Origin: Deltaproteobacteria bacterium
GTDB lineage: Bacteria; Desulfobacterota; GWC2-55-46
NCBI GenBank assembly: GCA_016219015.1
Contig: JACRCL010000012.1
Span: forward strand, 62,001 to 126,000
Reading direction: 5' to 3'
DNA: 64,000 nt
In this document: positions 17,020 through 26,033 of the stretch, piece by piece
Numbering within the stretch: position 1 is the stretch's first letter
How the letters are laid out: the number at the start of each line of letters is the position of its first letter
Program-made: the position numbers and the translations under genes
The notes under the pieces: generated by a model
Database searches by the model: none
What the model saw: the letters and a program-made list of their open reading frames with translations, nothing else
What the model was told of the DNA's origin: nothing

Positions 17020-17754
17020 TCAGCTTAGGCTCGGGATCAGGTTATTTATGTACCCCGCTATAATACCAAGAGAGTTGGAAAATATCAAGACCCCAGTTAT
17101 GACGAGGAATATGCCGGTCACGATGGATACAACCCTCATGTGTTTTTTAAGCTTGTTGAAGTGCTTTAAGAAGGTATTTATTCCCAGCGAAGTAAGGAGA
17201 AAAGGTATCGCCAGGCCCACGGAATAGGCTATGAAGAGGATTATCCCCGACCATGAGCTGTCGGAGGTGGCGGCCACCGCGAATATGGCCGAGAGTATAG
17301 GCCCTATGCAGGGCGTCCATCCGGCCGCGAACCCTATGCCCACGAGGAACGAGCCGAGGAGCCCTGTGGGCTTTTCCCTGAAGAAATGGAGCCTCTTGTC
17401 CCTCTGGAGTATCCTGAAGTTTATTATGCCGATTATGTGTACGCCGAGGAGTATTATTACGAGCCCGCCGATCTTCCTTATCACGTCCTGGTATTGCATG
17501 AAAAGGCTGCCGAAGAGCTGGGCGGAGGAGCCGAGTATCACGACGAATACAGTCGAGAAGCCGAGGATGAACATGAGGGAGTTAAGGAGTATGACCTTCT
17601 TAAGCTCCTTGTTGTCGTTGTCCCCGGTCAGCTCCTCGAACGAGATGCCCGTGACGAAAGATATGTAGGACGGCACGAGCGGCAGGACGCAGGGGGAGAC
17701 GAAAGAGAGCACGCCCCCGAGGAACGCGAGCGGTACGGAAACCTCTGTAGTCAT
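17020..17754 (-). CDS. ccdA: Cytochrome c biogenesis protein CcdA (DsbD-like transmembrane electron carrier)
   Basis: 244 residues, six hydrophobic segments. Diagnostic motifs: LSFVSPCVLPLVPSYISFV near residue 15 and GFAAGWTPCIGPILSAIF near residue 140, containing the two redox cysteines. It carries reductant from cytoplasmic thioredoxin to periplasmic thiol proteins such as the TlpA/ResA-type protein at 17987. It is followed by the glutaredoxin-like gene. The region upstream (17755-17986) carries several hairpins. Confidence 0.95.
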   Translation of the reverse strand: MTTEVSVPLAFLGGVLSFVSPCVLPLVPSYISFVTGISFEELTGDNDNKELKKVILLNSLMFILGFSTVFVVILGSSAQLFGSLFMQYQDVIRKIGGLVIILLGVHIIGIINFRILQRDKRLHFFREKPTGLLGSFLVGIGFAAGWTPCIGPILSAIFAVAATSDSSWSGIILFIAYSVGLAIPFLLTSLGINTFLKHFNKLKKHMRVVSIVTGIFLVITGVLIFSNSLGIIAGYINNLIPSLS

Positions 17755-17873
17755 CTGGAATGAGCCTCCTGAAAGCCGCTTTTTAATGTCTCACAACGGG
17801 GTATGACTATTTGAGTTCCCCTCTTTCCTGAAGAAGGGACAGGGGAGATTATCCAAGATTTATAATCCCCCTA

Positions 17874-17951
17874 TTTCCCCCTTTAGTAAAGGGGGAAATT
17901 TACGCCGGGCTTTCAGCCGGCGAAAACTTTCCTGCCGCCTTCCGGCGGCAG
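17874..17951. repeat. Cluster of palindromes between tlpA-like gene and ccdA
   Basis: Three hairpins in a row: TTTCCCCCTTT-AGT-AAAGGGGGAAA (17874-17898, perfect 11-bp stem), GCCGG...CCGGC (17904-17921) and CTGCCGCC-TTCC-GGCGGCAG (17932-17951). Just before lies another AATCCCCCT-type stretch. They may terminate the resB-tlpA transcript or be repeat debris; none has a U-tract on the minus strand. Confidence 0.65.
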
Positions 17952-17986
17952 CGGTTCAATTATGCGCTGGGGCCGGTTAAGGAAGG

Positions 17987-18580
17987 CTACTTGGCCTTTG
18001 TCTTGTAAGAGTCCCTCGGTTTTGGGCCGTTACTCAAAAGGTCGGCTATCATCTCGTAGGAGTAACGCCGCGACCAGTCCCGAGGCCCCCATACCTTCTC
18101 GGCTATGACGCCGTTCTGGTCTATTATGAAGGTCTCCGGGACGCCGGTCGTCTTGTAGGTCTCCTTTATCGCGCCCTTGCGGTCGTGGAGTACCTTGAAG
18201 GAAAGGTTGTACTTCTTCGCGTAAGCGGCGACCGTCTCGGGGCCGTCCTTGTCAACGCTTACGGCCAGTATCTCGAAAGGCTGGTCCTTAAGCCCCTGGT
18301 AGAGCGCCTCCATCGAAGGCATCTCCTCCTCGCAGGGCTTGCACCAGGTCGCCCAGAAGTTAAGGAAGACGACCTTGCCCCTGTAGTCCTTGAGGCTTAC
18401 GGGCTTACCCGCGAGGTCCGGCAGGGTGAAGTCTATCGCGTCCATCCCGGCGTTCACCGGCTCGAACTTCTGCCTCTGCCCGAGCACTATGAACACGACA
18501 GCGGCTATAACGGCCAGGACTACTATCACCAGTACGGCCTTTGGAAGGCCTTTTTCGTTCTCAGCGGTCTTATCGCTCAT
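17987..18580 (-). CDS. TlpA/ResA-type membrane-anchored thiol-disulfide oxidoreductase
   Basis: 197 residues. One N-terminal membrane anchor (about 14-33, AVLVIVVLAVIAAVVFIVLG), then a TlpA-like thioredoxin domain: DFTLPDLAGKPVSLKDYRGK, FLNFWATWCKPCEEEMP with the WCKPC active site near residue 90, and GVPETFIID with the cis-proline. It would reduce the apocytochrome c CxxCH cysteines in the periplasm. Last gene after the Cys-rich lipoprotein, TPR lipoprotein, resB and ccsA, so it is part of one system II cytochrome c maturation operon. Confidence 0.92.
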   Translation of the reverse strand: MSDKTAENEKGLPKAVLVIVVLAVIAAVVFIVLGQRQKFEPVNAGMDAIDFTLPDLAGKPVSLKDYRGKVVFLNFWATWCKPCEEEMPSMEALYQGLKDQPFEILAVSVDKDGPETVAAYAKKYNLSFKVLHDRKGAIKETYKTTGVPETFIIDQNGVIAEKVWGPRDWSRRYSYEMIADLLSNGPKPRDSYKTKAK

Positions 18581-18601
18581 TAAAGTTACCCGGCTCCGTT
18601 T

Positions 18602-19489
18602 TTATGAGGCGTAAGCGTGCAGGCCCGGCAGCACGAAGCTGACGCCCCAGTACAGGAATATAACCGCTAAAAAGCCCGCTATCGACAGGTACGCAGCCCT
18701 TCTGCCCCTCCAGCCCCTCGTGACCCTCGCGTGCAGGTACGCCGCGTATATGAACCATGTTATGAGGGACCACGTCTCCTTCGGGTCCCAGCTCCAGTAA
18801 GAGCCCCACGCGTAGTTCGCCCACACCGCGCCGGAGACTATCCCGACGGCCAGGAACGGGAAGCCCCAGGCAATCGCCCTGTACGAAAGCTCGTCTATGG
18901 TCCGTGCCTCCGGGAACGCGTCCATTATCGACCTGCCGCCCCTCTGCTCGGTCCAGTTCTTCACCAGGTATATGAAGCTCAGCCCGAACGAGATGGCGAA
19001 GCCCGCGTAGCCCACGAAGGTGGTGAAGACGTGGAAGTCGAGCCACCCTATGGCGTATTTTTCAAAACCCCAGGGTTTCAGCAGGTCCATCATCCAGTGC
19101 CACTTGTTCTGGAGGGCGGGGTTCAACGGCTCGACGCTTTTGAACCTGTACGGGAGCATCGAGGCCGCTAACATCGCTATGGACTCTATGCCCATCACCA
19201 CGGCGCCTATGGCCTTGAACTTGTGCTTGAACTCCATGAGGAGATAGCCCGCGTTCGTCGCCCAGATGAACAGCACCATCGACTCGTACAGGTTCGAGAA
19301 GGGCGCGTGCCCCGACTCCCCTGCCCGCGCTATGAGGACCATCGTGGTGGACATGAGCGCCACGAACGCGAAGGCCGTGGCGGTCTGGCCGAGCCACTTC
19401 TTCTTGAATATCCAGTGGCCGAGGTACAGCACCGTCGTTATGAAATAGAAAGCGAACGAAAACGTAAAGAAGACAAGGGACAGGATCAT
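18602..19489 (-). CDS. ccsA: Cytochrome c assembly protein CcsA/ResC (CcsB-type)
   Basis: 295 residues, polytopic (about 8 membrane helices). Contains the haem-handling WWD motif WGSYWSWDPKETWSLITW near residue 230 and conserved histidines flanking it. With ResB it forms the system II haem delivery and cytochrome c synthetase complex. Its start lies 6 bases after the resB stop; the tlpA-like gene follows after 21 bases. Confidence 0.94.
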   Translation of the reverse strand: MILSLVFFTFSFAFYFITTVLYLGHWIFKKKWLGQTATAFAFVALMSTTMVLIARAGESGHAPFSNLYESMVLFIWATNAGYLLMEFKHKFKAIGAVVMGIESIAMLAASMLPYRFKSVEPLNPALQNKWHWMMDLLKPWGFEKYAIGWLDFHVFTTFVGYAGFAISFGLSFIYLVKNWTEQRGGRSIMDAFPEARTIDELSYRAIAWGFPFLAVGIVSGAVWANYAWGSYWSWDPKETWSLITWFIYAAYLHARVTRGWRGRRAAYLSIAGFLAVIFLYWGVSFVLPGLHAYAS

Positions 19490-19495
19490 CTATTT

Positions 19496-20923
19496 TTACT
19501 CCCCCTTCGAGGCGGAAATCGCCTCCACTATATCTTTTAGCTCTTTCTCGAAAACGAAGTTGTTCTTGTTTATCATCCCGCCGAGCTTGACCTCGCTGGA
19601 TTTGCCGCTGTTCCTGACCGTTATCCAGACCCTCCTGTGGTAGACGAAAAAGGCGAGTATGAACCCGATGCCCATGACTATCGTACCGGCCCAGACTATG
19701 TTGGTGCCGGGGTCCTTGTTTATCGAAAGCCCGGAGTACATTATGCCCTTGAAGCCCATAAAGACTATATCCGTGTCCGAGTTGGGTATCGCCGGGAATA
19801 TGCCGGGGTACTTTATGAACAGCCACGGCGTGGCCACGAGCTTGCCGTTATTGTATATCTCCAGCTGCACGGCCGGGTTGTTGGCCTCGGCCGATTTTGA
19901 GAATACCGTGTTCGTCTTCTCGTCGTAGGCGAAGTCCGCCGAGTAGTTCACGAGCTTCACCGAATAGGGGCTGCCGGGCATCGCCTTCAGCTCTTCCCAC
20001 TTGACCGTGACCGGGTCGCCGGGGTTGTCCCTGTTCTTGAGCTTGAGGGCGACCTGGGCCTCCTCGACCTTGTTCCACGCGGTGCCGTAGCTCGACTGGT
20101 AGAACCTTATCCCCTTGTAGTAAAGAGGCTCGTTGACCCATATCTGCTTCTGCATGACCTCCTTGCCGTTGTCCATGACGGTCAGGAGGCTGTTATACTG
20201 CTTTATCTGGCCCGAGTCGTAATAGTCTATCCAGAACTTATCGAGCCTGAGCTTGAACTCCGCGTTCGGCACGGAGACGTCCTCGCCGACGAGGATGGCC
20301 CTGAAGTCCTTGTACCCCTTGAAGCTCCCGACGATGGCCCCCAGGAGTATGAGAAGGAGGCTTATGTGCGTGACGTCGGAGCCGAGCCTGCCGATCCTCC
20401 CCCTCCAGGCGTACAATTTCCACTCGCCGCCGCCGCCTGAGGATATTATGCCGTAGCGCTTCTTCCTGAAGGCGGCTATCACCCGCTCCTTTACGGCGTC
20501 CGGGCTCGCGGCTACCGAGAACGTCTGGTGGTTGGTGAACTTTTCGATGAGCTTTGAATCGAACTTCTCGGATTTATGGTTTAAAAGGCCCTTCCACTTG
20601 GGAGGGAACCTTTCGAAGGTGCAGACTATGATGTTCAAGGCGAGCATCGCCAGAAGCGCCGTGAACCAGTACGAGTGGTACATGTCGTTCACGTGGAGGT
20701 AGAGTATCGCTTTGGTCCACCCCTCGCCGTAGGACCTCAGGTAATCCTCCACCGGGGCGTTCTGCTCCACCACGGTGCCGAATATCGATACGATGGCAAG
20801 TGTGATGAGGACGAAAAGCGTAAGCTTGAGCGAGTTGAAGAAGTACCAGACCTTGGAGCCGGCAACGCGCCACCACGCCCTGCCCCCGGCCCGCGGGGCC
20901 GCTTCCTTTGCGTTTTCAGGCAT
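19496..20923 (-). CDS. resB: ResB/Ccs1-like cytochrome c biogenesis protein
   Basis: 475 residues. Three membrane helices in the first 210 residues (LTLFVLITLAIVSIFGTVV; TALLAMLALNIIVCTF; THISLLLILLGAIVG), a large periplasmic domain (about 215-425), and a fourth helix near the C-terminus (VWAGTIVMGIGFILAFFVYHRR). The N-terminal phrase GTVVEQNAPVEDY is a ResB signature. It partners CcsA in haem delivery to apocytochromes. TPR lipoprotein gene 11 bases upstream, ccsA 6 bases downstream. Confidence 0.93.
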   Translation of the reverse strand: MPENAKEAAPRAGGRAWWRVAGSKVWYFFNSLKLTLFVLITLAIVSIFGTVVEQNAPVEDYLRSYGEGWTKAILYLHVNDMYHSYWFTALLAMLALNIIVCTFERFPPKWKGLLNHKSEKFDSKLIEKFTNHQTFSVAASPDAVKERVIAAFRKKRYGIISSGGGGEWKLYAWRGRIGRLGSDVTHISLLLILLGAIVGSFKGYKDFRAILVGEDVSVPNAEFKLRLDKFWIDYYDSGQIKQYNSLLTVMDNGKEVMQKQIWVNEPLYYKGIRFYQSSYGTAWNKVEEAQVALKLKNRDNPGDPVTVKWEELKAMPGSPYSVKLVNYSADFAYDEKTNTVFSKSAEANNPAVQLEIYNNGKLVATPWLFIKYPGIFPAIPNSDTDIVFMGFKGIMYSGLSINKDPGTNIVWAGTIVMGIGFILAFFVYHRRVWITVRNSGKSSEVKLGGMINKNNFVFEKELKDIVEAISASKGE

Positions 20924-20934
20924 CTTGTCTTCTC

Positions 20935-21486
20935 TTATTTTTTATTGAACTGCGCAAGGAATTCAGCGGCCGCCTTGCCGACCTGGCTTTCGGGGTTCAA
21001 GGCGTTCGCCTTCTCCCAGGCCGCCTTGGCGCCGTCGAGATCGCCCATGCCGTAGGCCAGTATGAAGCCCTTCGTAAGCCATATCCGCTGGTGGTAAGGG
21101 TTCTTCTTTATCCCTTCCTCCACGTATCGGAGCCCTTCAGAGGGCTTTCCGAGGTAATGGGCGGAAAGGCCGAGGTCGTTGTATATGTCGGTCTCGTTGG
21201 GCTTGTATTCGATGGCCTTCTTGTAAGTGGTCTCCGCCTCGGCGAACTGCTTCGAGTCGAAGTACGCGTCGCCGAGCCTCCATAATATATCGGGGTCGTT
21301 GGGCTTGTCCTTTAGGCGGGATTTAAGGTCCTGTATTATGGTAGCGTTGTTCACGGACTGCGGCGGCGCGGAGTCCTCCTTTACGGAGGCGGTCTCGGCC
21401 TTTTCCTTCGGCTTCGAGCAGCCCTGGACAAGCGAGACCGAAAGGAGCATTGCCGCCGCGAACGCAGTAAATTTTCCGATACGCAC
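20935..21486 (-). CDS. TPR-repeat lipoprotein
   Basis: 183 residues. Lipoprotein signal with lipobox LVQGCSKP (Cys near 23), then three to four TPR units (PNDPDILWRLGDAYFDSKQF; PNETDIYNDLGLSAHYLGK; PYHQRIWLTKGFILAYGMGD). Probably a periplasmic adaptor. Its place between the Cys-rich lipoprotein and resB suggests a role like CcmH/NrfG-type TPR partners in cytochrome c maturation; this is inference from context. Confidence 0.82.
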   Translation of the reverse strand: MRIGKFTAFAAAMLLSVSLVQGCSKPKEKAETASVKEDSAPPQSVNNATIIQDLKSRLKDKPNDPDILWRLGDAYFDSKQFAEAETTYKKAIEYKPNETDIYNDLGLSAHYLGKPSEGLRYVEEGIKKNPYHQRIWLTKGFILAYGMGDLDGAKAAWEKANALNPESQVGKAAAEFLAQFNKK

Positions 21487-21497
21487 TGATACCTCCG

Positions 21498-21920
21498 CTA
21501 ATGTTGGTGTTGTCTTTGCTCGCGAATACGTGAGAACTTTTCATCCACGGCCTTCCTGATGGAAACGACGTCAGCCCCCTTGCCGTGGAGCTCCTTTGCC
21601 ATGAGCGCCTCTTCTATGCAGATGTCGCAGTTGAGGGCGTGCTCGTCCACGTAGCAGGTAAGGAGGCTCTTATGATTGAAGTGCTTCTCGCAGTCGCAGT
21701 AGCAGTAAAGGCTGTCGAGCACCTCGGGGATCTCCTTGGCCGCCTGGTACGCCGCCGCCGCCTCGCCGGTGAAGTTCATCGGCGAAAGCGTCTCCCGTGT
21801 CTCCCCGCCGCGTAAGGAAGCGGGGTCCTTGACCTCTGTTTTCGAGCAGGAGCTTAACGCCAGTACCGCGATGAGGAGGAGGACAGGGGCGTATAAGAAT
21901 CTTCCGTACATTGAAGACAT
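21498..21920 (-). CDS. PCYCGC-motif-type Cys-rich lipoprotein
   Basis: 140 residues with a lipoprotein signal (LLIAVLALSSCSKTE, Cys near 25). The mature part has YCYCDCEKHFNHKSLLTCY and LNCDICIEEA, matching the PCYCGC-motif family (PF13798). Function unknown; clustered cysteines and histidines suggest metal or haem binding. The ATG at 21918-21920 is used; an ATG three codons later is also possible. First gene of the operon leading into resB/ccsA. Confidence 0.75.
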   Translation of the reverse strand: MSSMYGRFLYAPVLLLIAVLALSSCSKTEVKDPASLRGGETRETLSPMNFTGEAAAAYQAAKEIPEVLDSLYCYCDCEKHFNHKSLLTCYVDEHALNCDICIEEALMAKELHGKGADVVSIRKAVDEKFSRIREQRQHQH

Positions 21921-22255
21921 AATAAAAGGCCTTTCAGATACTTATAAATCTTTTTCAAGGAATTTTCAAACGGAATCTTGCGGGCCTGCCCCGGCAAGCC
22001 GGGTGAGCCTTCGAAATGCAGGGAAACCCCATCCGCCGGGTCACCCCCACCCGCAGGAAACTCAGGGGATACCCGCTCATGCACTTCAAATCCAGACCAT
22101 ATTAACAGACGAAAATTAAAAAAATATTAAGATAGAATTACTTATTTTTTAAGGGTTTGCAGGAGGTATGCGGCGGAAAGAGAAAGTCGCCTGCAGATTA
22201 AAAAAAAGGTCCAGGCCATAGACCTGAACCCAAAAGGGGGTCTGACTTTTTTGCC
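21921..22255. other. Intergenic region between rnfB and the Cys-rich lipoprotein gene
   Basis: 335 bases without a gene. It contains the rnfB terminator (22194-22230). The rest is AT-rich (about 22100-22150) with an imperfect GC inverted repeat near 21980-22005. The promoter of the cytochrome c maturation operon should lie here, but I cannot place a convincing -35/-10 pair. Confidence 0.5.
22194..22230 (-). terminator. Terminator at the end of the rnf operon
   Basis: Minus strand: GGTTCAGGTC-TAT-GGCCTGGACC followed by TTTTTTTTAAT. The stem is related to the hairpins at 11462 and 63781. It lies about 26 bases past the rnfB stop. Confidence 0.78.
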
Positions 22256-23101
22256 TCAGGACTTCTTCGAGGCGTGGAAGCCCGCCTTTGTCACCTGAGG
22301 CTCTATGCCGGAGAGTATGCACCTGGTCGGGCAGCGTTTCGTGGATTCGTCGTTCTGCGGCGCTACCGCGTAGTTCACGACGGCAAGGTTGTCCTTCACC
22401 ACAACCCCGCCGGGGACCGAACAGTCCTTTACGCAAAGCCCGCAGGCTATGCAGGAGACGCTGCAGACCTTCTTAGCGTGCGCGCCCTTGTCCCTGCTCC
22501 TGCAGTAGACGAAGAGCTTGTGGTCCTCGGGGTGCATCTCGATTATGTTCCTCGGGCACGCCCTCGCGCACGCCCCGCACCCGATGCATTTATCATGGAA
22601 GACGACCGGCAGGCCGTTGTCGTTCATGGCCATGGCGTCGTACTTGCAGGCATCCACGCACTCGCCGTACCCGAGGCAGCCGTAGGTGCAGCTCTTGTCG
22701 CCGCCGGTTAAGTTGGCGGCGGTGCATGTCATATCGCCCCTGTAGGTGGCCCTCCTGCCGGCCTCGGCGTGGCCGCCCTTGCAAAGGACGACCGCGAGTA
22801 TCCTCTTATGCTCTTTCGCATCGACCCCGAGGTAGGCGGCAAGGCTCTTGGCCACGTCGCTCCCGCCCGCTACGCACGAGTTCGGCGGGGCCTCGCCCTT
22901 CAAGAGCGCCTCGGCGAGCATCCTGCAGCCCGGATACCCGCACCCGCCGCAGTTCGTGTTGGGGAGTATCCCCGTAAGGGCCTCTATCCTCGGGTCCTCG
23001 TCGACCTTGAGCTTCTTGTCGGCGAAGGCGAGAAAGCCCGCCAGCGCGGCGCCGAGGCCCCCCATGCTTACAGCGGATATTATGAGAAGGTTGCCAAGCA
23101 T
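22256..23101 (-). CDS. rnfB: Rnf complex subunit B (iron-sulfur protein)
   Basis: 281 residues. N-terminal hydrophobic anchor (about 3-27), then the [4Fe-4S] domain with NCGGCGYPGCRMLAEAL near 48-65, extra cysteine-rich stretches, and two ferredoxin clusters (CIGCGACARACPRNI near 165-180 and CIACGLCVKDCSVPG near 210). Electron entry subunit of the ferredoxin:NAD oxidoreductase. Last gene of the rnfCDGEAB order; followed by a terminator. Confidence 0.96.
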   Translation of the reverse strand: MLGNLLIISAVSMGGLGAALAGFLAFADKKLKVDEDPRIEALTGILPNTNCGGCGYPGCRMLAEALLKGEAPPNSCVAGGSDVAKSLAAYLGVDAKEHKRILAVVLCKGGHAEAGRRATYRGDMTCTAANLTGGDKSCTYGCLGYGECVDACKYDAMAMNDNGLPVVFHDKCIGCGACARACPRNIIEMHPEDHKLFVYCRSRDKGAHAKKVCSVSCIACGLCVKDCSVPGGVVVKDNLAVVNYAVAPQNDESTKRCPTRCILSGIEPQVTKAGFHASKKS

Positions 23102-23126
23102 ATGTATAAACGGGCCTTGAGCCCTG

Positions 23127-23705
23127 TTACCCCCTTATCAGTCCTGCAAAGCCCATGAAGGCAAGGGCCATCATGCTGGCTATTATCAGGGTTATCGAGA
23201 TGCCCTGGAACGGCTTCGGGATGTCCGCGAACTCGAGTTCCTCCCTTATGCCGGACATCATCAGTATCGCGAGCGTGAAGCCCACGCCCGTGGCGAAGCC
23301 GAATATAATCGATTCGATGTAGTTGTAGTCGCGGAGCACCATGAAAAGCGCCAGTCCCAAAACCGCGCAGTTCGTGGTTATGAGCGGCAGATATATCCCG
23401 AGCGCCCTGTAGAGGGCCGGGCTCGATTTCCTTATGTACATCTCGACCAGCTGCACGAGCGCCGCTATGGCTATGATGAAGGCGACGTATTCGAGGAACG
23501 GGACGTTGAACTTCACCAGTATATAGGTGTATATCGGCCATGTAGCCGCGGCCGTCAGCGTCATGACGAAGGTAGTGGCAAGCCCCATGTTAAGGGCGTT
23601 CTCGGTCTTGTTGGAAACGCCTACGAACGGGCAGATGCCGAGGAAATAGGTCAGCACGAAGTTGTTTATGAGCGAGGCTGATATGAAAATCATTATTAAT
23701 TTCAT
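23127..23705 (-). CDS. rnfA: Rnf complex subunit A (membrane)
   Basis: 192 residues from the ATG at 23703-23705 (the frame is open much further upstream, but the rest is a shadow of rnfE). Six membrane helices. Signature NNFVLTYFLGICPFVGVSNK and symmetric TTNCAVLGLALF, whose cysteines coordinate the membrane iron-sulfur centre in characterised complexes. Homologous to rnfE. It starts 9 bases after the rnfE stop. Confidence 0.96.
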   Translation of the reverse strand: MKLIMIFISASLINNFVLTYFLGICPFVGVSNKTENALNMGLATTFVMTLTAAATWPIYTYILVKFNVPFLEYVAFIIAIAALVQLVEMYIRKSSPALYRALGIYLPLITTNCAVLGLALFMVLRDYNYIESIIFGFATGVGFTLAILMMSGIREELEFADIPKPFQGISITLIIASMMALAFMGFAGLIRG

Positions 23706-23713
23706 ATATTCTC

Positions 23714-24340
23714 CTACGCCCCTTCGGCCTTCCTGCTCGATATGTAGTTGACGAGCGCTATAAGCGAGCCGAAGACCAGGAACGCCCCGGCCGGGAGTAT
23801 CATCACTATCCACGGCTCGAACCAGCTGCCGAGCACCTTGAACTGCAATATCGAGCCGAAGCCGAGGAGTTCCCTTATGGAGCCCATCGTTGCAAGGCTC
23901 ATGGTAAAGCCCAGGCCTATGCCGAGCGCGTCCATTATAGACGGGATTATCGGGTTCTTCTGGGCGAACGCCTCCGCCCTGCCGAGTATTATGCAGTTTA
24001 CGACTATCAACGGAACGTACGGCCCGAGCGCCTTGGATATCGGCGGGAACTTCGCGGCCAGGAACATGTCCGCCACGGTCACGAGGAGCGCGATGATGAC
24101 GACGTAGGCCGCTATCCTCACCTGCGGGGCGACGTATTTCCTCACGGCCGAGATGATTATGTTCGAGCCGAGGAGGACGAAAAGGGTCGCCAGGCCCATG
24201 GCAATGCCGTTTTTGACCGAGTTGGTGACGGCCAGCGTAGGGCACGTGCCGAGCACTAATCTAAAAGGCGGGATGTCCTGCCAGAGGCCTTTCTTGAACT
24301 CGTGCCAGAGCGAATAAGTATTGCCGTTATTTTCCGCCAT
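23714..24340 (-). CDS. rnfE: Rnf complex subunit E (membrane)
   Basis: 208 residues from the ATG at 24338-24340, which has AAGG eight bases upstream; a GTG three codons earlier is possible. Polytopic, with PPFRLVLGTCPTLAVTNSVK near residue 25 and VNCIILGRAEAFA near residue 105, the pseudo-symmetric partner of rnfA. It overlaps the 3' end of rnfG by 14 bases, so translation is coupled. Confidence 0.96.
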   Translation of the reverse strand: MAENNGNTYSLWHEFKKGLWQDIPPFRLVLGTCPTLAVTNSVKNGIAMGLATLFVLLGSNIIISAVRKYVAPQVRIAAYVVIIALLVTVADMFLAAKFPPISKALGPYVPLIVVNCIILGRAEAFAQKNPIIPSIMDALGIGLGFTMSLATMGSIRELLGFGSILQFKVLGSWFEPWIVMILPAGAFLVFGSLIALVNYISSRKAEGA

Positions 24341-24974
24341 GTTCAGCACCTTTTTCCCGTGCAGTTGCCGACGCGGGCCTTATCTCTTTTTCAAGCCTGC
24401 CGACCTCGTCCTTCGGGAACTCCTTCAATACCTTCTCAACGGCCCTGTTTATGTTGCTCACCACGGCGCTCGACGATATCGTGGCGCCGGTTATCGCCTG
24501 TATCTGGTTGGGCTTCTCGGGCTTCCTGTTCTTTATGTACTCGACCTTGGGGGTTATCTCGATGCCCTTGAACTGTTCCTCGAACGCGGGTTCGCTTATC
24601 CTGTTGCCGAGGCCAGGTGTTTCGACCTGGTCGAGTATCTTTATGCCCTTTAACTTCAAATAATCGAGGTTGAGTCCGACCATTACCCCCACGTTGCCCT
24701 GGAACCCGCCGCCGTCGGCCTTGAACGCGAGGCCCACGGGGGTTCCGTTGGCGTCCAACCCCTCGTATACCTTGAAGGTCTCCTGCCCTATCGTCTTCTC
24801 GATTATCTTATAGTCCTTCGCCTCGGGGAGCACTACGAATATCGCCTCTTTGAGCTCCTTTTCCTTGTTGGCCTGGATAAGAGGGTCTGCCACGTGGAAT
24901 ACCCCGGCCAGTATCACCCCGGACACGGCCCCCACAACGGTGAGGTTCAGAAACATTTTTGTTACTGCGTTCAA
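24327..24974 (-). CDS. rnfG: Rnf complex subunit G (covalent-FMN protein)
   Basis: 215 residues from a TTG start at 24972-24974, chosen because GGAGAGG lies 8 bases upstream and no ATG gives the full N-terminal membrane helix (NLTVVGAVSGVILAGVFHVA). Periplasmic FMN-binding domain with the flavinylation motif ITGATISSSAVV near residue 165 (FMN attaches to the second Thr). Also ETPGLGNRISEPAF. Followed by an overlapping rnfE, preceded 14 bases upstream by rnfD. Confidence 0.95.
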   Translation of the reverse strand: MNAVTKMFLNLTVVGAVSGVILAGVFHVADPLIQANKEKELKEAIFVVLPEAKDYKIIEKTIGQETFKVYEGLDANGTPVGLAFKADGGGFQGNVGVMVGLNLDYLKLKGIKILDQVETPGLGNRISEPAFEEQFKGIEITPKVEYIKNRKPEKPNQIQAITGATISSSAVVSNINRAVEKVLKEFPKDEVGRLEKEIRPASATAREKGAEHGGK

Positions 24975-24988
24975 TTCCCGGACCTCTC

Positions 24989-26017
24989 CTAACCTTGCGC
25001 CTTGAGGCTGCCGCCGAATACCCTCGGCCTGGTGTGCTTGTTTATAAGGGGCACGAAGGCGTTCATGAAAAGTATCGAGTACATGACCCCCTCCGGGAGC
25101 CCCCCGAAGAGCCTTATTATCACGGCGATTATCCCGCCGACTATGGCGAATATCCACTGGCCAAGGGCCGTTGTGGGTGAAGTGACCATGTCCGTTACCA
25201 TGAACCACGCCCCGAGCATCGCGCCACCGGCGAATATATGGAACGCCGGGGACGGGTACTTGGCCGGGTTGACGAACCAGAATATCGCGGAGAACGCGGC
25301 CATGCTCCCGAGGTACCCGAGAGGGAGCTTCCAGTTGATATACCCCTTGTAGCGCAGGTAAAGCCCGCCTATGAGGATGGCCACAACGGAAGTCTCACCG
25401 AGCGAGCCGGAGACATTGCCGAAAAAGAGGTCGGCCAGCGGGGCGAACTTCGCCTCGAACTTCATCATGGCAAGGGGTGTCGCGGCGGAGACCGCGTCCA
25501 CCGCCTTCGCGACCGTCCTCGGCTCCAGCCATGTCGTCATGAGGACCGGGTACGTGGCCATGAGGAAGGCCCTGCCGAGTAAGGCCGGGTTGAATATGTT
25601 GAAGCCTATGCCGCCGAAGAGCTGCTTGCCTATGCCTATGGCGAAGACCGAGCCGAGTATCGCTCCGAATATCGGGAAGCCCGGCGGCAATGTAAGGGCA
25701 AGGAGTATGCCTGTTATGATCGCGCTGCCGTCGTATACCTTTATGGGCTTTTTCCTGTACTTCTGGAACGCCCATTCCGTGAGCATGCACGCGCCCACGC
25801 AGACGAGTATGAGAAGAAGGGCCCTCCACCCGAAGAAATAGACGGACGCGGCCATCGCAGGCACAAGGGCCATTACGACCGTGTGCATTATCTTCGGTAT
25901 CGACTCTGCGTCGAGGAAGTGCGGCGACGACGAGACTATCAGCCTCTCGGCCCCTGCCGCGCCTTCACCCCCCTCGGGGGCTGTCTTTATCTCTGTCTTT
26001 TCCAAAGTCTTGTCCAT
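24989..26017 (-). CDS. rnfD: Rnf complex subunit D (membrane flavoprotein)
   Basis: 342 residues. About ten membrane helices. The covalent-FMN site appears as AVSAATPLAMMKF near residue 175 (family consensus SGATPL, so Gly is replaced by Ala; the Thr is kept). C-terminal motifs PEGVMYSILFMNAFVPLINK are typical. Subunit of the ion-translocating path. It lies 16 bases after rnfC and 14 bases before rnfG. Confidence 0.95.
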   Translation of the reverse strand: MDKTLEKTEIKTAPEGGEGAAGAERLIVSSSPHFLDAESIPKIMHTVVMALVPAMAASVYFFGWRALLLILVCVGACMLTEWAFQKYRKKPIKVYDGSAIITGILLALTLPPGFPIFGAILGSVFAIGIGKQLFGGIGFNIFNPALLGRAFLMATYPVLMTTWLEPRTVAKAVDAVSAATPLAMMKFEAKFAPLADLFFGNVSGSLGETSVVAILIGGLYLRYKGYINWKLPLGYLGSMAAFSAIFWFVNPAKYPSPAFHIFAGGAMLGAWFMVTDMVTSPTTALGQWIFAIVGGIIAVIIRLFGGLPEGVMYSILFMNAFVPLINKHTRPRVFGGSLKAQG

Positions 26018-26033
26018 CGGTTATTTTGGCCGG

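Noticed and set aside
23706..24245. N-terminal extension of the rnfA frame
   Set aside because: The 180-codon extension is a shadow of rnfE in another frame; the family N-terminus begins at 23705.
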